The notes under the pieces were generated by a model that worked only from the letters and a program-made list of their open reading frames with translations, searched no databases and was not told where the DNA came from. 64,000 nt of DNA from Acanthosepion esculentum (lineage: Eukaryota; Mollusca; Cephalopoda; Sepiida; Sepiidae): positions 16,770,533 through 16,834,532 of the forward strand of contig OZ038496.1 of the NCBI GenBank assembly GCA_964036315.1. Reading direction: 5' to 3'. A program made the position numbers and the translations under genes. Of the stretch, positions 22,561 through 32,928 are shown in pieces (the stretch's first letter is position 1; the number at the start of each line of letters is the position of its first letter).

Positions 22561-22584
22561 AAAAAATACAGTAAAAAATTAAAC

Positions 22585-22888
22585 AAATAAAAAAATAAAA
22601 ATTCAGCAACAACCATAACAACATTTACATCACTTAGTGTCCACCATAGTTTACCTTGACTTTTAAAATTCACTAAGAATATTTTAGAGCATTCTTAAAT
22701 TCATAATTTGAAAACTTAACAATTTTCTTCCCTTCACGTTACAAAATAAAATCTCCACATTAGCGTTGGTAAAGTTCCTCAAGGAATGAAATGTGTCAGT
22801 AAAGAAATGTTTTCCTTTCGTCTTTTATTTATATTGTTTTTACGGATATATTTTATTTATATCTGAAATTTTGACACACACACACACA

Positions 22889-22937
<49 letters not shown>

Positions 22938-22940
22938 TCA
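22585..22940. repeat. Duplicated ~330-bp segment, copy 2, ending in (CA)(TA)n
   Basis: Diverged partner of 21843-22250 in the same orientation. Both copies end in the same microsatellite context, suggesting that the tail belongs to the repeat. Confidence 0.75.
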
Positions 22941-23082
22941 CACACACTATGGACCAAAAGCTTGGGGCTACCTTCTGGATTAATAATTAATAAGCTTCAT
23001 ACCTATTTCGTTTTAATTAAATCCTAATAAGCTAGAATGGTGAAACTGTAATCCATTCGTGTGTGAGATCCAGTTTTTAGAG

Positions 23083-23415
23083 AAAGGTTTACTTAGGTGA
23101 TTACCATTAGCCAGCCAGGTAGATTAGGCAAAAAGAGCTGAAATTGTAAGGAATATTTATGCAGTAATTGGTTAATTTTGATATTATTATTATCATTATT
23201 ATTATTGACCCTTCTGGAAGAGGAAGTTCCTCTGGTCCAAAATGAGCTTGTAAATTAGTTTTGAAAAAGGCACACAACCTTCAATTTTTAGCACAAATGA
23301 TGTTATCTTCAATGAGAAGGGTTTAGCTAGGTGATTATCATTAGCCAGAAAGGTAGATTAGGCAAAAAGAGCTAAAATTGTAAGGAATATTTATGCTGTA
23401 ATTGGTTAATTTTGG
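23083..23415. repeat. Direct duplicate of ~100 bp with a LINE tail between copies
   Basis: 23083-23180 and 23317-23415 share TAGATTAGGCAAAAAGAGCT, GTAAGGAATATTTATGC and AATTGGTTAATTTTG. Between them, 23190-23290 carries an inverted LINE 3' tail ending in AAT repeats, the same tail as 24295-24395. Confidence 0.7.
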
Positions 23416-23424
23416 TATTACTAT

Positions 23425-24262
23425 TATTGTTTCTGTTGTATACACTTTTCATTCTGGGTCCCAAGCAGAGACCTAAGGTCAGAAATGGCTTCATGACATC
23501 TTCCACTGATCATTTTTGTAAAAATAAAATAACCTAAAATCACACACATTTTACATAGATAAAGCTCTTTGTAATGTGTCAGTTGTACTTGTGAGAAGTA
23601 CAATTTTTTGGTATTTCTTTAAGGCATGGGCTTCCAGGAATTACTTCAATGAGTCTATTAGAACCTTTTCCAATCAATCCGAGGGCTACAACTGGAATAA
23701 TTGATGTCTACATTTTTGAGATTTCCACTTTTTATTTTGATAGTTTTTTTGAAGATCTTCAAAGATACATTACAATCTGCATGGACTGCCATGTCAAAAA
23801 GAAAGCACATTCTGTTCTTGTGGGTTTTTTATCACAATGTCTGGGCAATTATCTTTACTTTTTTTTCTGCCTGTGTGTATCATAAAGTCACATAAAATTG
23901 TTACAGTTCCTATCCCTGTAACTCTGTAATTTCATGCAGTTTCCTTCCCATAAAAGTTGCATATTTTCCAATGCAGATATTGGCCCACTCTATCATGCTG
24001 CGTTTTATATTCAGTGATTACCAGTACCATGCAACCTGATACAAGATGGTCAATTTTTTCTGGATATTTATCATGGAATCTGCATTATGGGTTAACACAA
24101 TCTTTCAGTATGTGTGCTTGGTAATTTCTAGTCAGCAAGCATTGGTCTTTTGCAGCAAGAATAAAACCTTCAGTTTCAGCTTTTGACCCTGTATGACGTA
24201 ACCACTGATTGGTACAATGTTTGTCTACATCAGCTTCTTTGGTACGGGAAGAATATTAAGCA
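23425..24262 (-). mobile_element. REL-endonuclease-type LINE (R2/NeSL-like), 3' end
   Basis: Minus strand matches the element at 33826-35040. From 24262 it reads 'EADVDKHCTNQWL', a CCHC-type finger region ending 'IDHLVSGC', 'HDRVGQYLHW', 'TILCDFMIHTGR', 'NCPDIVIKN' (the PD of the restriction-like endonuclease), 'FLTWQSMQIV' (the following catalytic region) and 'VVALGLIGKGSNRLIE' near the ORF end. Stops and frameshifts throughout. Ends with an AAT-rich tail at about 23430. Confidence 0.75.
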
Positions 24263-24294
24263 TAAAAAGAATTATCTTGCCATCATTTCTGAAT

Positions 24295-24395
24295 TATTAT
24301 TATTATTATTATTATTATTGACCCTTTTGAAAAAGAAAGGCTCTCAGTCCAAAGAGAGATAGTAAAGTAGTTTTGAAAAAGGCATGCATTCTTAG
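24295..24395 (-). mobile_element. LINE 3' tail with (AAT)n
   Basis: Inverse reading is CCTTTTTCAAAACTA...AAGGGTC(AAT)n, repeated at 23190-23290. Likely the 5'-truncated 3' end of a LINE or its SINE partner. Confidence 0.55.
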
Positions 24396-24399
24396 GTGA

Positions 24400-25060
24400 T
24401 TCTTTGTATAAAACAGAAAAATTTGGTGAACAATCTGGTTTATACTTTGAAGCATTTAGGGTACTGCACAGAGCTCATTCAGCTAAACAGGAAGAAGAAA
24501 AATTTCTTCATTCTTTGTGTTTCCTGGGTGAGTCATGAGTACAAGATTATTTCTGTTTTATACTCACTAGGAGCTTATTAACATTGATTTATTGTTTTAG
24601 TAATAAATTTGTTTTAGTCATTGCTCCTTATTTACTCCTGGTGCAATTTTTCAGTTTTGGTGTTTATGATTAATTTTTTTGGATCCTATGGCTTTTTGTC
24701 AAGTGAATCTTTCTGAAGAAGTGTTGGATGAAAAAGGTTCCTTTTAAAGAAAATGAATGTACTCCATTATTTTTTAAATCAATTTATAAATTCTTTGGTA
24801 TCAGTTTTTTGTTCAAATATATATATATACATATATAGACCCTCCCTTTGTTTTTGACCCTATGAGGATCAAGCAGCTCAGTTCTTAGAACCCACATCCA
24901 GACTACCCGCACGCATCCTTTGATTATATGGGTGGGAAGGTTTGTACAGAACCAACCACGCTTTTTGGAAGAGCCAAATACAGAGAACTGATGCATAGTA
25001 TGCACAAGGTCCCCAAACGACCCTCCCCAGGTATAGAATTCAAAGTTGTCTTTCTGCTAG
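24400..25060. other. Unassigned sequence
   Basis: Short frames without motifs; a (TA)n stretch at 24820-24837. The 24840-25060 part is less AT-rich but matches nothing else in the window. Confidence 0.45.
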
Positions 25061-25066
25061 ACCTAT

Positions 25067-25250
25067 GGAGGCATAGTGGATTAATGGTTTCTACCTCAGA
25101 TCCAGAAATCAGAGAGGGAGGATCAAATTCCATTCAAATTCATTATATTGATTTACATGCTATTAACCTGGGGAAAGATATTAATCATTATCTTCTCCTC
25201 CCAGCTATAGGTAAATAGCAGGACAGACTGGGTTCTATAACATATTGCTA
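25067..25250 (+). mobile_element. tRNA-derived SINE (family S-A)
   Basis: Head GGAGGCATAGTGGATTAATGG resembles a pol III A box and GGATCAAATTCC, about 60 bp later, a B box. The body contains CCAGCTATAGGTAAATAGCA, shared with 52190-52340 and 56263-56545. Interrupted by (TA)n at 25250. Confidence 0.6.
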
Positions 25251-25251
25251 T

Positions 25252-25261
25252 ATATATACAT

Positions 25262-25303
<42 letters not shown>
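25252..25303. repeat. (TA)n microsatellite
   Basis: TA run; another pure TA run lies at 25560-25600. Confidence 0.96.
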
Positions 25304-25304
<1 letters not shown>

Positions 25305-25554
25305 CTAATTCTATAAACAACAGCCACCTGCACTAATGCAAAGCTCTTCAGTAAAATGAATGGATCACTTTGGCTGTTTGGCGTTTGTTTACATTTATAA
25401 AAACAATACGCTAGATTTAGTTGTGTAACTCTACCGAGTGAAGATAGCTCTGGCTGACACAAAATTAGTTGTGTTTCAATCCTGGCTTGAAGCATTCGGA
25501 TGTCTAGTCACACTGAGGAGCTGTGATACAGCGAAACAGTACTGTCTGTGAATG

Positions 25555-25604
<50 letters not shown>

Positions 25605-25659
25605 TATAAGTAAAATTTTATCACTTAGCTGATTGAGGTTACCTTCAGCATCCCAAATC

Positions 25660-26520
25660 CAGAGTTTTTTAGGCAGATGAACAAGTTAGATGGGCTATTA
25701 GAAATATTAACATAAATCAAAAAGAACATAATACTTCCTTAAATAAGCCTAAACATGTCAACCTACTCTACCACTGTCAAATACACTCTAACTACAAACA
25801 AGATGAAAAAATACTAAAAACTCATAAGTACTAATATATCCCCCATTGTTTCCAGTAAAACATAAAACTAATCATATACTATACTAAATTTAATACAACC
25901 AACTTAATCATCTACAATAGCTCTTTTTTGTCAATTAATGTTTTGCAAAAGACCAACATTGTATATCAGTTTAAATGTTTTTTAGAAGATTGTATCTCTA
26001 TAAAAACATAAATATATATGTTGGTTACAGGATAACAACACAATCAATCTTTAATGCACAACATTTAAAAGAACATTCTTGTCCACATTCATGTTTTAGG
26101 GAAATATCAATTGACAATACAAGTATACTCCACCATAAAAATAAAAAACAAAAACTTCAAATTCTTGAATCAATCTATATAAGAAAAATGAAACCAATAC
26201 TAAATAAAATGAATGATCAGTATTGCAACAATGTTTTAAAATTTCTATAAAAGCAAATGTTTTGGAATGCTCAAATTGTAAAAAACAATTTATTTCGATT
26301 TTTTCAAAAAAATTGCCAGTTGTGTATTTTAAAACATTAATAATAAAAAAATTTAAACTTAGTTACTCCCTCACATATCCCTAAAGTAAATTGACTTTAA
26401 CAGAGTATGTGCATGTGTATTTTTAAAAATCCACAACTATCAATTACACTAATTTTTGTCTTAGCAATTCACCCTTAAAGATGATCTTGGATGAGATTGA
26501 AAGTACTTGTGAAAATAAAA
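25660..26520 (+). mobile_element. Penelope-like element, GIY-YIG end and 3' region
   Basis: After decayed linker sequence (25690-25900), a frame reads 'VYQFKCFLEDCISIKTNIY', 'VGYRIT', the GIY/YIG pair, then 'HLKEHSCPHSCFREISIDN', 'KLQILESIYIRKMKPILNKM' and ends 'NNVLKFL' at 26250. The 'H..HLK.H...FR.....T....E...L...E...I' layout matches the endonuclease of the related copy at 31200-31800. A decayed hammerhead-like motif follows at 26474-26505. Confidence 0.78.
26474..26505 (+). ncRNA. Decayed hammerhead-like core downstream of Penelope
   Basis: CTTAAAGATGATCTTGG...GAGATTGAAAG: a stem II candidate ATCT/AGAT and GAAA are present, but the CTGANGA box is damaged. Same strand as the Penelope ORF just upstream. 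Confidence 0.35.
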
Positions 26521-26662
26521 GAATTAACCAAAATTATGGTGTCTTTCTTACTCAGTTTTGTAACAGCACTAAGAAATTGATCCATGAATTTGAGAGGATT
26601 AAAATAAAAATAGACATAATATGTTGAGATTGTTCAACCAATCATGCTTGAATGAAGATAGG

Positions 26663-27005
26663 CTGCATATATATATATAATATATATGTGGGTGTGTGTG
26701 TTTACTTGCCTGTTATTTCATTTTCTTATTTGGTTTAGTGGTATCTTAAGTATTAATTGTAGGACATTAGTTTATAATTAAACTTTTATTTATCATTGTT
26801 TGAATTTATGTGCATATGCCTGTATTTATATTCTTGTACATAAAAGCACACACACACACACACATTCATGCATGCATGTATATAGGTATACACACATACA
26901 CATATATACACATGTAAATATGCATATACATATAAATATATATATATATTTATAAATATATCAATATATATCAATATATATATATATATATATATATATA
27001 CAAGT
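26663..27005. repeat. Compound (TA)/(CA)/(ATGC) microsatellite region
   Basis: Interrupted TA, TG, CA and CATG runs; the densest part is 26845-27003. Confidence 0.93.
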
Positions 27006-27309
27006 TTAATTAAAACCAATAGACAATGTCTTGTGCTTAAGATTTTTATTTAATTTTTTTTGTGTTCTTATAATTTTTTCTTTTCTGACCATAGATTATA
27101 TAGAAATGTTCAAGCACTTTCAGCCATAATTTTAGCCATTATCAAGGATGACTTTTATTTTTACTTTTAACTGAATGTATGTATTTTTTATTTTATGTAT
27201 CTAGAACTATCGGAATATTTTATTTTCCAAACATTGTCAGCACATTGTGGCAGTGTTCATAGTTGATATTAATGAGTGTTGTTTTTCTTTTTATTAATAA
27301 TGCTTCCAT

Positions 27310-27349
<40 letters not shown>

Positions 27350-27374
27350 AACTATAAATATTTATATAAATATT

Positions 27375-27487
27375 TGTGTTGCATAAACAAAATTTGTATC
27401 GCATTATCAAAATTGCATGTCTCCTTCATTATGATATGTGTCAGTTTCATACTGACAATTGATATTTATGGATGAGAGTACAGATAC

Positions 27488-27491
<4 letters not shown>
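27375..27491 (+). repeat. Dispersed direct repeat, copy 1
   Basis: Matches 28558-28660: CATGTCTCCTTCA, ATGATATGTGTCAG, TCATACTGACAATTGATATT, ATGGATGAGAGT. Copies lie about 1.17 kb apart, on either side of the hammerhead repeat. Confidence 0.8.

Positions 27492-27537
<46 letters not shown>
27492..27537. repeat. (TA)n microsatellite
   Basis: TA run that abuts and appears to have replaced part of the hammerhead-repeat array. Confidence 0.96.
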
Positions 27538-27538
<1 letters not shown>

Positions 27539-27541
<3 letters not shown>

Positions 27542-27985
27542 CTCAATGAATTACTTAATTATAATTATCAAATCCTCCTAACAATTTTTATCATGTGTAT
27601 ATCATTGCTTGATCCGGCTTTTAATGCTTCAGTTTGAGCGGCTTGGTGATACTAGTCGTATCTCCTGAGGGCACAGTCCTATGGTTACACAGAATTTCAG
27701 TTGAGTTCCACCATGGAATATGTGAGCGAGCGGCACTATATTGAGTCTGATTTGCTTCCCCTTCATCACTGAGGCCTGTTGGAACAGTTGGTATGATGTT
27801 TGCTTGATAACCTAACTGTTAGGGTTTCAATTCTCGGTAGTGGATGCGCACTGCTGATGAATCCCAAATATAGGACGAAACGGCCGTCCAGTGCTTTCTG
27901 CATTCTGTTGTGGTTTCTTTCAGACTCAATGAATTACTTAATTATAATTATCAAATCCTTGTAACAATTTATATCATGTATAAAT
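27539..27985 (+). mobile_element. Hammerhead-bearing repeat, candidate metazoan retrozyme (about 383-bp unit)
   Basis: A full unit from 27539 to 27921 is followed by the start of a second unit: AGACTCAATGAATTACTTAA recurs at 27539 and 27922, with about 60 bp aligned. The unit has no open frame and contains a complete hammerhead ribozyme at 27848-27894. A second, inverted copy lies at 32929-33243. Small tandem repeats with one hammerhead per unit are the layout described for retrozymes, non-autonomous retroelements copied through circular RNA. An alternative is the terminal repeat of a Penelope-like element, which can also carry hammerheads. Confidence 0.65.
27848..27894 (+). ncRNA. Hammerhead ribozyme, near-intact, type I topology
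   Basis: In order: stem I strand GCACTG (27848-27853), core CTGATGA (27854-27860), stem II ATCC...GGAC (27861-27876), core GAAA (27877-27880), loopless palindromic stem III CGG/CCG (27881-27886), TC (27887-27888), and stem I partner CAGTGC (27889-27894). The predicted cleavage site is after GTC at 27888. Stem I can extend through ATGC (27844-27847) with GCAT at 27900-27903. The only clear defect is an A.C mismatch at the first stem II pair. The short loopless stem III suggests action as a dimer, as reported for Penelope and retrozyme hammerheads. Confidence 0.85.
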
Positions 27986-28135
27986 TCCCAAGAGGATAGA
28001 ATCCAAGTAGAACTCAATGTCCAGGACAGAGTAAGAATATAATATAAAAGGCTGAAACACTAATATTCCATGGTTATAATTTATTAAATTGGAATCGTAA
28101 TCACAATCCAATTCATCAGACCTACAAATTCCAAG

Positions 28136-28167
28136 TTTGTTATTCATTACTCCACTGTGCCTCTAGA

Positions 28168-28235
<68 letters not shown>

Positions 28236-28261
28236 GGCACAGTGGAGTAACGAATGAGAAA
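28136..28261. repeat. Inverted SINE-like heads around (TA)n
   Basis: Left arm 28136-28165 and right arm 28232-28261 are inverse copies of GAGGCACAGTGGAGTAAC and flank about 60 bp of TA. The arm resembles a SINE A-box head (GGCACAGTGGAGTAA). Potential cruciform. Confidence 0.8.
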
Positions 28262-28361
28262 CATGGTTTAATAAATTGGTGCTTTTTACATTTTTTTGAC
28301 AGTACCTTGTCAATCATTTTTAATGAAACTTGTATAAAAGAAGAATTGCTGCCCAAATACA

Positions 28362-28432
<71 letters not shown>

Positions 28433-28460
28433 ATATATATAGATAGATAGATAGATAGAT
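28362..28460. repeat. (TATC)n-(TA)n-(GATA)n palindrome
   Basis: TATC repeats at 28362-28391, TA repeats in the centre, then the inverse GATA repeats at 28438-28460. The whole block is self-complementary. Confidence 0.95.
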
Positions 28461-28557
28461 ATTATAAAGTGTCATTGAAGGAAGTAGATCTCTCTGACTT
28501 TATTTGTCCATGACCTTTTAGAAAAGTGTTTTTACTGTTTAATGGCTATCATTGCTT

Positions 28558-28660
28558 TATTTGTGTCGCATAATCAAAATTCCATGTCTCCTTCAATATG
28601 ATATGTGTCAGCTTCATACTGACAATTGATATTTATGGATGAGAGTGCAGATATATTTTT
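28558..28660 (+). repeat. Dispersed direct repeat, copy 2
   Basis: Partner of 27375-27491, same orientation. Confidence 0.8.
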
Positions 28661-29280
28661 TTTTATCCGTGGGGGGTGAGTGGATTTAGAATGCTACCTC
28701 AATTATTGCAGATGATATTTTTCTTTCGGCTTCTGACTCACAACTAATAAATTTAACGCCTCCCTTCCATATTTGTCAGTTCTTACATTTATCTATCTCA
28801 ACTGAACTTCCTAAAACTCTGAATTATATATTATTATCTTCTTCATAATGCCTTCCAATCATTAAATTTTTTTTTACACAAAATGGAACCAATTTCTTTC
28901 TTTTTTTTTTAATATTGGGGAACTTGAATTTTTAATTTTTTTAATTTTTTTTTTTTGCTGGAGAGTCTGTCTGAATTTTTATTGTGATCCTATAATTTTA
29001 TCACTAAGGATTATTATAGAATAACAAATCTTTGAGGCATTTTCTATTTTATCATTTTCATATTGTTTCCTGTTTCTGTCATAATCTGTTTTGATTTTAT
29101 TGTTGGCTGACAATGTTAAGCATTTTCACTGGATTATCCTGGCCCCTCCAGTCAAAATCCATCTTTTTTCTTTATTATTTGATCTCTATATTTTTGTTTT
29201 TGATATCATCTTAATCTTCATGTTAGTCATTTGATTTGAGTGAATCGTCATTTTCTGACTGTATTTAATAGATGTTCTCT
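28661..29280. other. Unassigned AT/T-rich sequence
   Basis: T-runs and short low-complexity stretches; nothing supported. Confidence 0.5.
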
Positions 29281-29369
29281 CTCTCGAAATGATAGAGCCA
29301 TTTTACATTAGAAGAAGAAAATGTAGCTTGTCTCGGGCAATGAGACTTTTGCCCTCTTCAAAATATTGC

Positions 29370-29610
29370 TGGAAAAATTTAATGCTTATCCTAGTGTCCT
29401 TTCATTTTCAAAACAATCTGCAAATCCCTCTTTCAGGATTGTATATTTCAAGTGCCTCATCAAATTCTCCTTAATCACATTCACTTATCCCAGCGTCACT
29501 TCCATTTTTCAAAACATTCTGCAAAACCCTCTTCCAGGATTGGCATCAGTTGCCTGATAACATTCAACTTAATCTCATTCATGGCATTTCAAAAGCAGTT
29601 TCAGCTTTGG
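29370..29610 (-). mobile_element. mariner transposase C-terminus, tandemly duplicated relic
   Basis: Two ~100-bp direct copies (about 29386-29485 and 29486-29585) read on the minus strand as '[13 protein letters not shown]' and '[11 protein letters not shown]', resembling the 'FQ.CF..WK.RW..C' end of mariner transposases. Frameshifted. Confidence 0.5.
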
Positions 29611-29639
29611 AGAAAGCAAGAAGTTGCAAGAAACCAAAT

Positions 29640-29775
<136 letters not shown>

Positions 29776-29879
29776 TTATTTTTATGTCCGTTAAAAAGCT
29801 TTTTATAAAAATTCATAATAAAGCACCCTTAGATATGAAAGAAAAGAATATATAAATAATTTAAATATGGACCTCCCAA

Positions 29880-29900
29880 CATGCACACACACACACACAC

Positions 29901-29940
<40 letters not shown>

Positions 29941-29968
29941 AATAAGAAGACAGAGATGTATATGTATA

Positions 29969-30016
<48 letters not shown>

Positions 30017-30044
30017 AATAAGAAGACAGAGATGTATATGTATA

Positions 30045-30080
<36 letters not shown>
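29880..30080. repeat. (CA)n/(TA)n tract with a tandem 76-bp unit
   Basis: CA run at 29883-29902, then two copies of GATAATAAGAAGACAGAGAT...ATACTTA at 29938-29972 and 30014-30048, separated by TA runs. Confidence 0.94.
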
Positions 30081-30083
<3 letters not shown>

Positions 30084-31019
30084 CTGTTCGATAAAAGTGA
30101 CTCACCTGATTTTTTATTATTTAAAAATTTTTTTGCCTATTGTTTTTGGGGTCAAACTAATTTTTAATCTTACTAATATAAAGACCCCTACCCGACCACC
30201 TCGTAAAAAAGTTTTCTCACCCTAAGGTATTCTATTGATAATTATAATGTTGGATCTTAATGAGATTTAGGGAAAAACTCTGTACAAAAAAAGTGACTGA
30301 ATTATTTCCTGCAACTAGTAATCAATAGAAACATAACCGAAAGGCTTTAAATAAAGAATAATAGTTATTATTTATTATAATAGGTAATATAGTTCGAAAT
30401 ATTTAATAATCTATGGGTCCTCCTTTATTTTGAATAACCATTTCAATCCTTTTTGGCATTGACTTGATTAGGTTCTGGTAAATCTCATCTCCAAGCATTG
30501 AATTCCATTCGAATATGAAATTCACAATCAAATCCTCTTTGTTGCTCAACTGCTTTCTCGAGAGCCTGTACTTTATAATGCTCCATAAGTTTTTTATGGG
30601 GTTGAGGTCAGGAGATTGGGGCGGCCATGTCATAACACTCACCTGCTTCTCATCAAAATATTCCTTCTTCAATTTTGATTTGTGACAGGGAGCATTATCC
30701 TGCATAAAAATGAGCTTGGTGGGGTCGATTTGCACCCTTTCAGCAGAAGGGAGCCGACAAGACTCTAAAATTCTCTTGTACTGCTCGCTCCTGAGGGTCT
30801 TTTCAGTAGGTTTTAAGAAACCAGTTCCATGAAAAGAAAAGCATTCCCAGAACATGATACTGAACGAATGCTTGACAGTACTTACTGCTAAATTCAAAGA
30901 GCTTCTTCTTCGGATTTTAGATCGCTTATCTTTTGAATTTAGCTCAACTTTCGTTTCATCGGAGAAGAGAACATTTAGTAAAAAAAAATCAGGTGAGTCA
31001 CTTTTATCAAACAGCACTG
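30081..31019 (-). mobile_element. Tc1-like DNA transposon, internally deleted, 939 bp
   Basis: Inverted termini GATAAAAGTGACTCACCTGA occur at 30090-30109 and, inverted, at 30988-31007. Both ends abut TA in (TA)n tracts, fitting TA target use. The left end lacks the CA present at the right terminus. The transposase (minus strand) keeps only its catalytic half, and the right terminus runs straight into it, so the DNA-binding half has been deleted. Confidence 0.9.
30403..31017 (-). pseudogene. Tc1-like transposase, C-terminal 204 residues, catalytic Glu lost
   Basis: A continuous frame that begins inside the terminal inverted repeat and fuses in frame to the catalytic domain. Visible DDE parts are 'VLFSDETKVEL' (first Asp), 'LIFMQDNAPCHKSKLKKEYF' (second Asp) and 'WPPQSPDLNPIKNLWSIIKY', where the third catalytic residue, normally Glu in 'NPIENLW', is Lys. 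About 130 N-terminal residues, including the helix-turn-helix, are absent. It ends 'KGGPIDY'. The frame is open but the protein should be catalytically dead; a recent deletion could explain the intact frame. No Met starts it. Confidence 0.9.
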
Positions 31020-31199
31020 TATATATATATATATATCATAAAAGTCGATAATATTCTTAACTTTCAAAACACTCCATTCTTAACATCACATATGCATTTT
31101 ACATTGACAATAAAATCCCTTTTCTTGATCTTCTAATAATAATACTTTCACTACCTCTCCATACAAAAATCATCTAGCATAAACACTTGCACTCTAAAC

Positions 31200-31800
31200 T
31201 ATAAAAGTGAAGGCTATGATACTAAAATTTGATATACTGTGCCAAAATTTACTCCTCCACAAAAAATTTTCTACATTGAATTAAAAAACATTAAACAAAC
31301 TCTCATAAATGATGACTTTTCTAATTTCATACTTGATGAACAAAAATCTTTGATTAACATAAATCAAAAAGAACATAATATTTTCTCAAATAACCTTAAA
31401 CATATCAACCTACTATACCATAATCAAATGCATTCTAAGTATAAACACAATGAAAAAGTTCTAATATATTCTCCACTGATCCCAGTAAGAAAATAAAACT
31501 AATTATATTATTTCAGATTAATTTCAAACTAAATTTAACATAACCAGCTTAATTATATGCATAAATCTTTCTCCATCAACTAGTGTTTTGGAAAAAAACA
31601 ATTTAAATGTCCTTTGGGAGATTGTACCTCTGACAAAAATGTAAGTACATATGTTGGTTTGACGACTGGAACATTATCAAGACATCTTACACTTCATTTG
31701 TCAGATACAAGTTCTATTACACAACATCTAAAAAGATATTTCTGTCTACCTTTAAAATAAAACAAAATACTTGTTGACAACACCAATATACTACGCCATG
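31200..31800 (+). mobile_element. Penelope-like element, RT-endonuclease linker and GIY-YIG domain
   Basis: Frame 31239-31496 reads 'HINLLYHNQMHSKYKHNEKV', the linker seen at 25700-25830. After decayed sequence, 31590-31800 gives 'QFKCPLGDCTSDKNVSTYVG' with the YVG form of YIG, 'LSRHLTLHLSDTSSITQHLK' and 'KILVDNTNILRH'. Stops interrupt it. Confidence 0.75.
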
Positions 31801-32390
31801 TGAGTTGATAATGTTAAATGCAAAAATAAGTAACAGAACTGTACAACAAACAGAATTGACAAAATTTACAATAAGCAATAATAAAAGAAAAAAAAGAAAG
31901 GAAAAGGGCTAAAAGAATATGAAGCAAGCAAACAATATGTGCAAGACAAATCAACAGTAATATGGCAAAAAGTTCCCATACTAAAAATTGGCGTTGACAC
32001 ACAAAAGCAAGTTTAGATAAGAGAACATTGCCTTCTGACTTCAAGACAAGACAGATCAGGACTGAGGTGAAACAACATACCGGCCTATTGTATTGGCTAG
32101 GAAAAATTTCAGCACGCATTTATCTGCTTCTGTCTATAAAAAGGGAGGGGAAAGTGTTTTGCAGTCAATCCCAGTCAAGATTGAAATCAACACCACGAAT
32201 ATAATAAGCCAAAACTTTAAATTCTCAATGCCGACCAACACTCAACAAAATTTATTAGGAATATAGCAGCAACATATTAAAGAGCATATAATATTTAATT
32301 TCATTTTACATTTCTATCAATTTCCCATCAGCTTCCTTATATTGAAATGCTTGTTTCACAAAAAATTCCATTGGTACAATGGATAATTTT
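31801..32390. other. Unassigned segment with TATA-box-like site
   Basis: Less AT-rich patch at 31960-32220. TATAAAAAG at 32135-32143 followed by GGGAGGGGAAAG looks like a promoter of an LTR or lost gene, but no ORF follows and I found no LTR ends. Confidence 0.3.
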
Positions 32391-32395
32391 AAAAC

Positions 32396-32399
32396 TTTA

Positions 32400-32454
<55 letters not shown>

Positions 32455-32460
32455 TAGATA
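32396..32460. repeat. (TA)n microsatellite
   Basis: TA run with one G interruption; border module 1 follows (inverted) at about 32492-32520. Confidence 0.95.
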
Positions 32461-32644
32461 TATATGTATACAGAGAGTGTTGGTAGTAATAAAAATCACT
32501 GCTCAATGTAAATTAACAGAGCTAAAATTTATACTAAGAATAATTATACATTTGTTCCTCATCACTTGTTGCTACTCAGAGTTTTGTACATATATTAATT
32601 TAATTGACACTCACAATTATTTCATGACTATAGCAATAGTCAAG

Positions 32645-32679
32645 TACACACACAAACATACATACACACACACACACAG

Positions 32680-32742
<63 letters not shown>

Positions 32743-32798
32743 CTCAAATGGATAAATATAAATAAATGTATGTGTAAGTGTCCAAATACATACATATA

Positions 32799-32843
<45 letters not shown>

Positions 32844-32885
32844 ATTTGGACACTTACAATACATTTATTTATATATTATATATAT
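32645..32885. repeat. (CA)n/(TA)n block containing an inverted repeat
   Basis: CA and TA runs at 32645-32736. Then arms 32752-32792 and 32839-32877 are inverse copies of ATGTAAGTGTCCAAATAC-like sequence around a (TA)n spacer. A third copy of the arm lies at 33285-33330. Confidence 0.85.
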
Positions 32886-32928
32886 ATATATTTTGAAATT
32901 ATTAGGAGAAATTGATAATTATATTTAA

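Noticed and set aside
31960..32230. Host promoter at TATAAAAAG (32135)
   Set aside because: No following ORF or splice signals; the site alone is too weak in AT-rich DNA.
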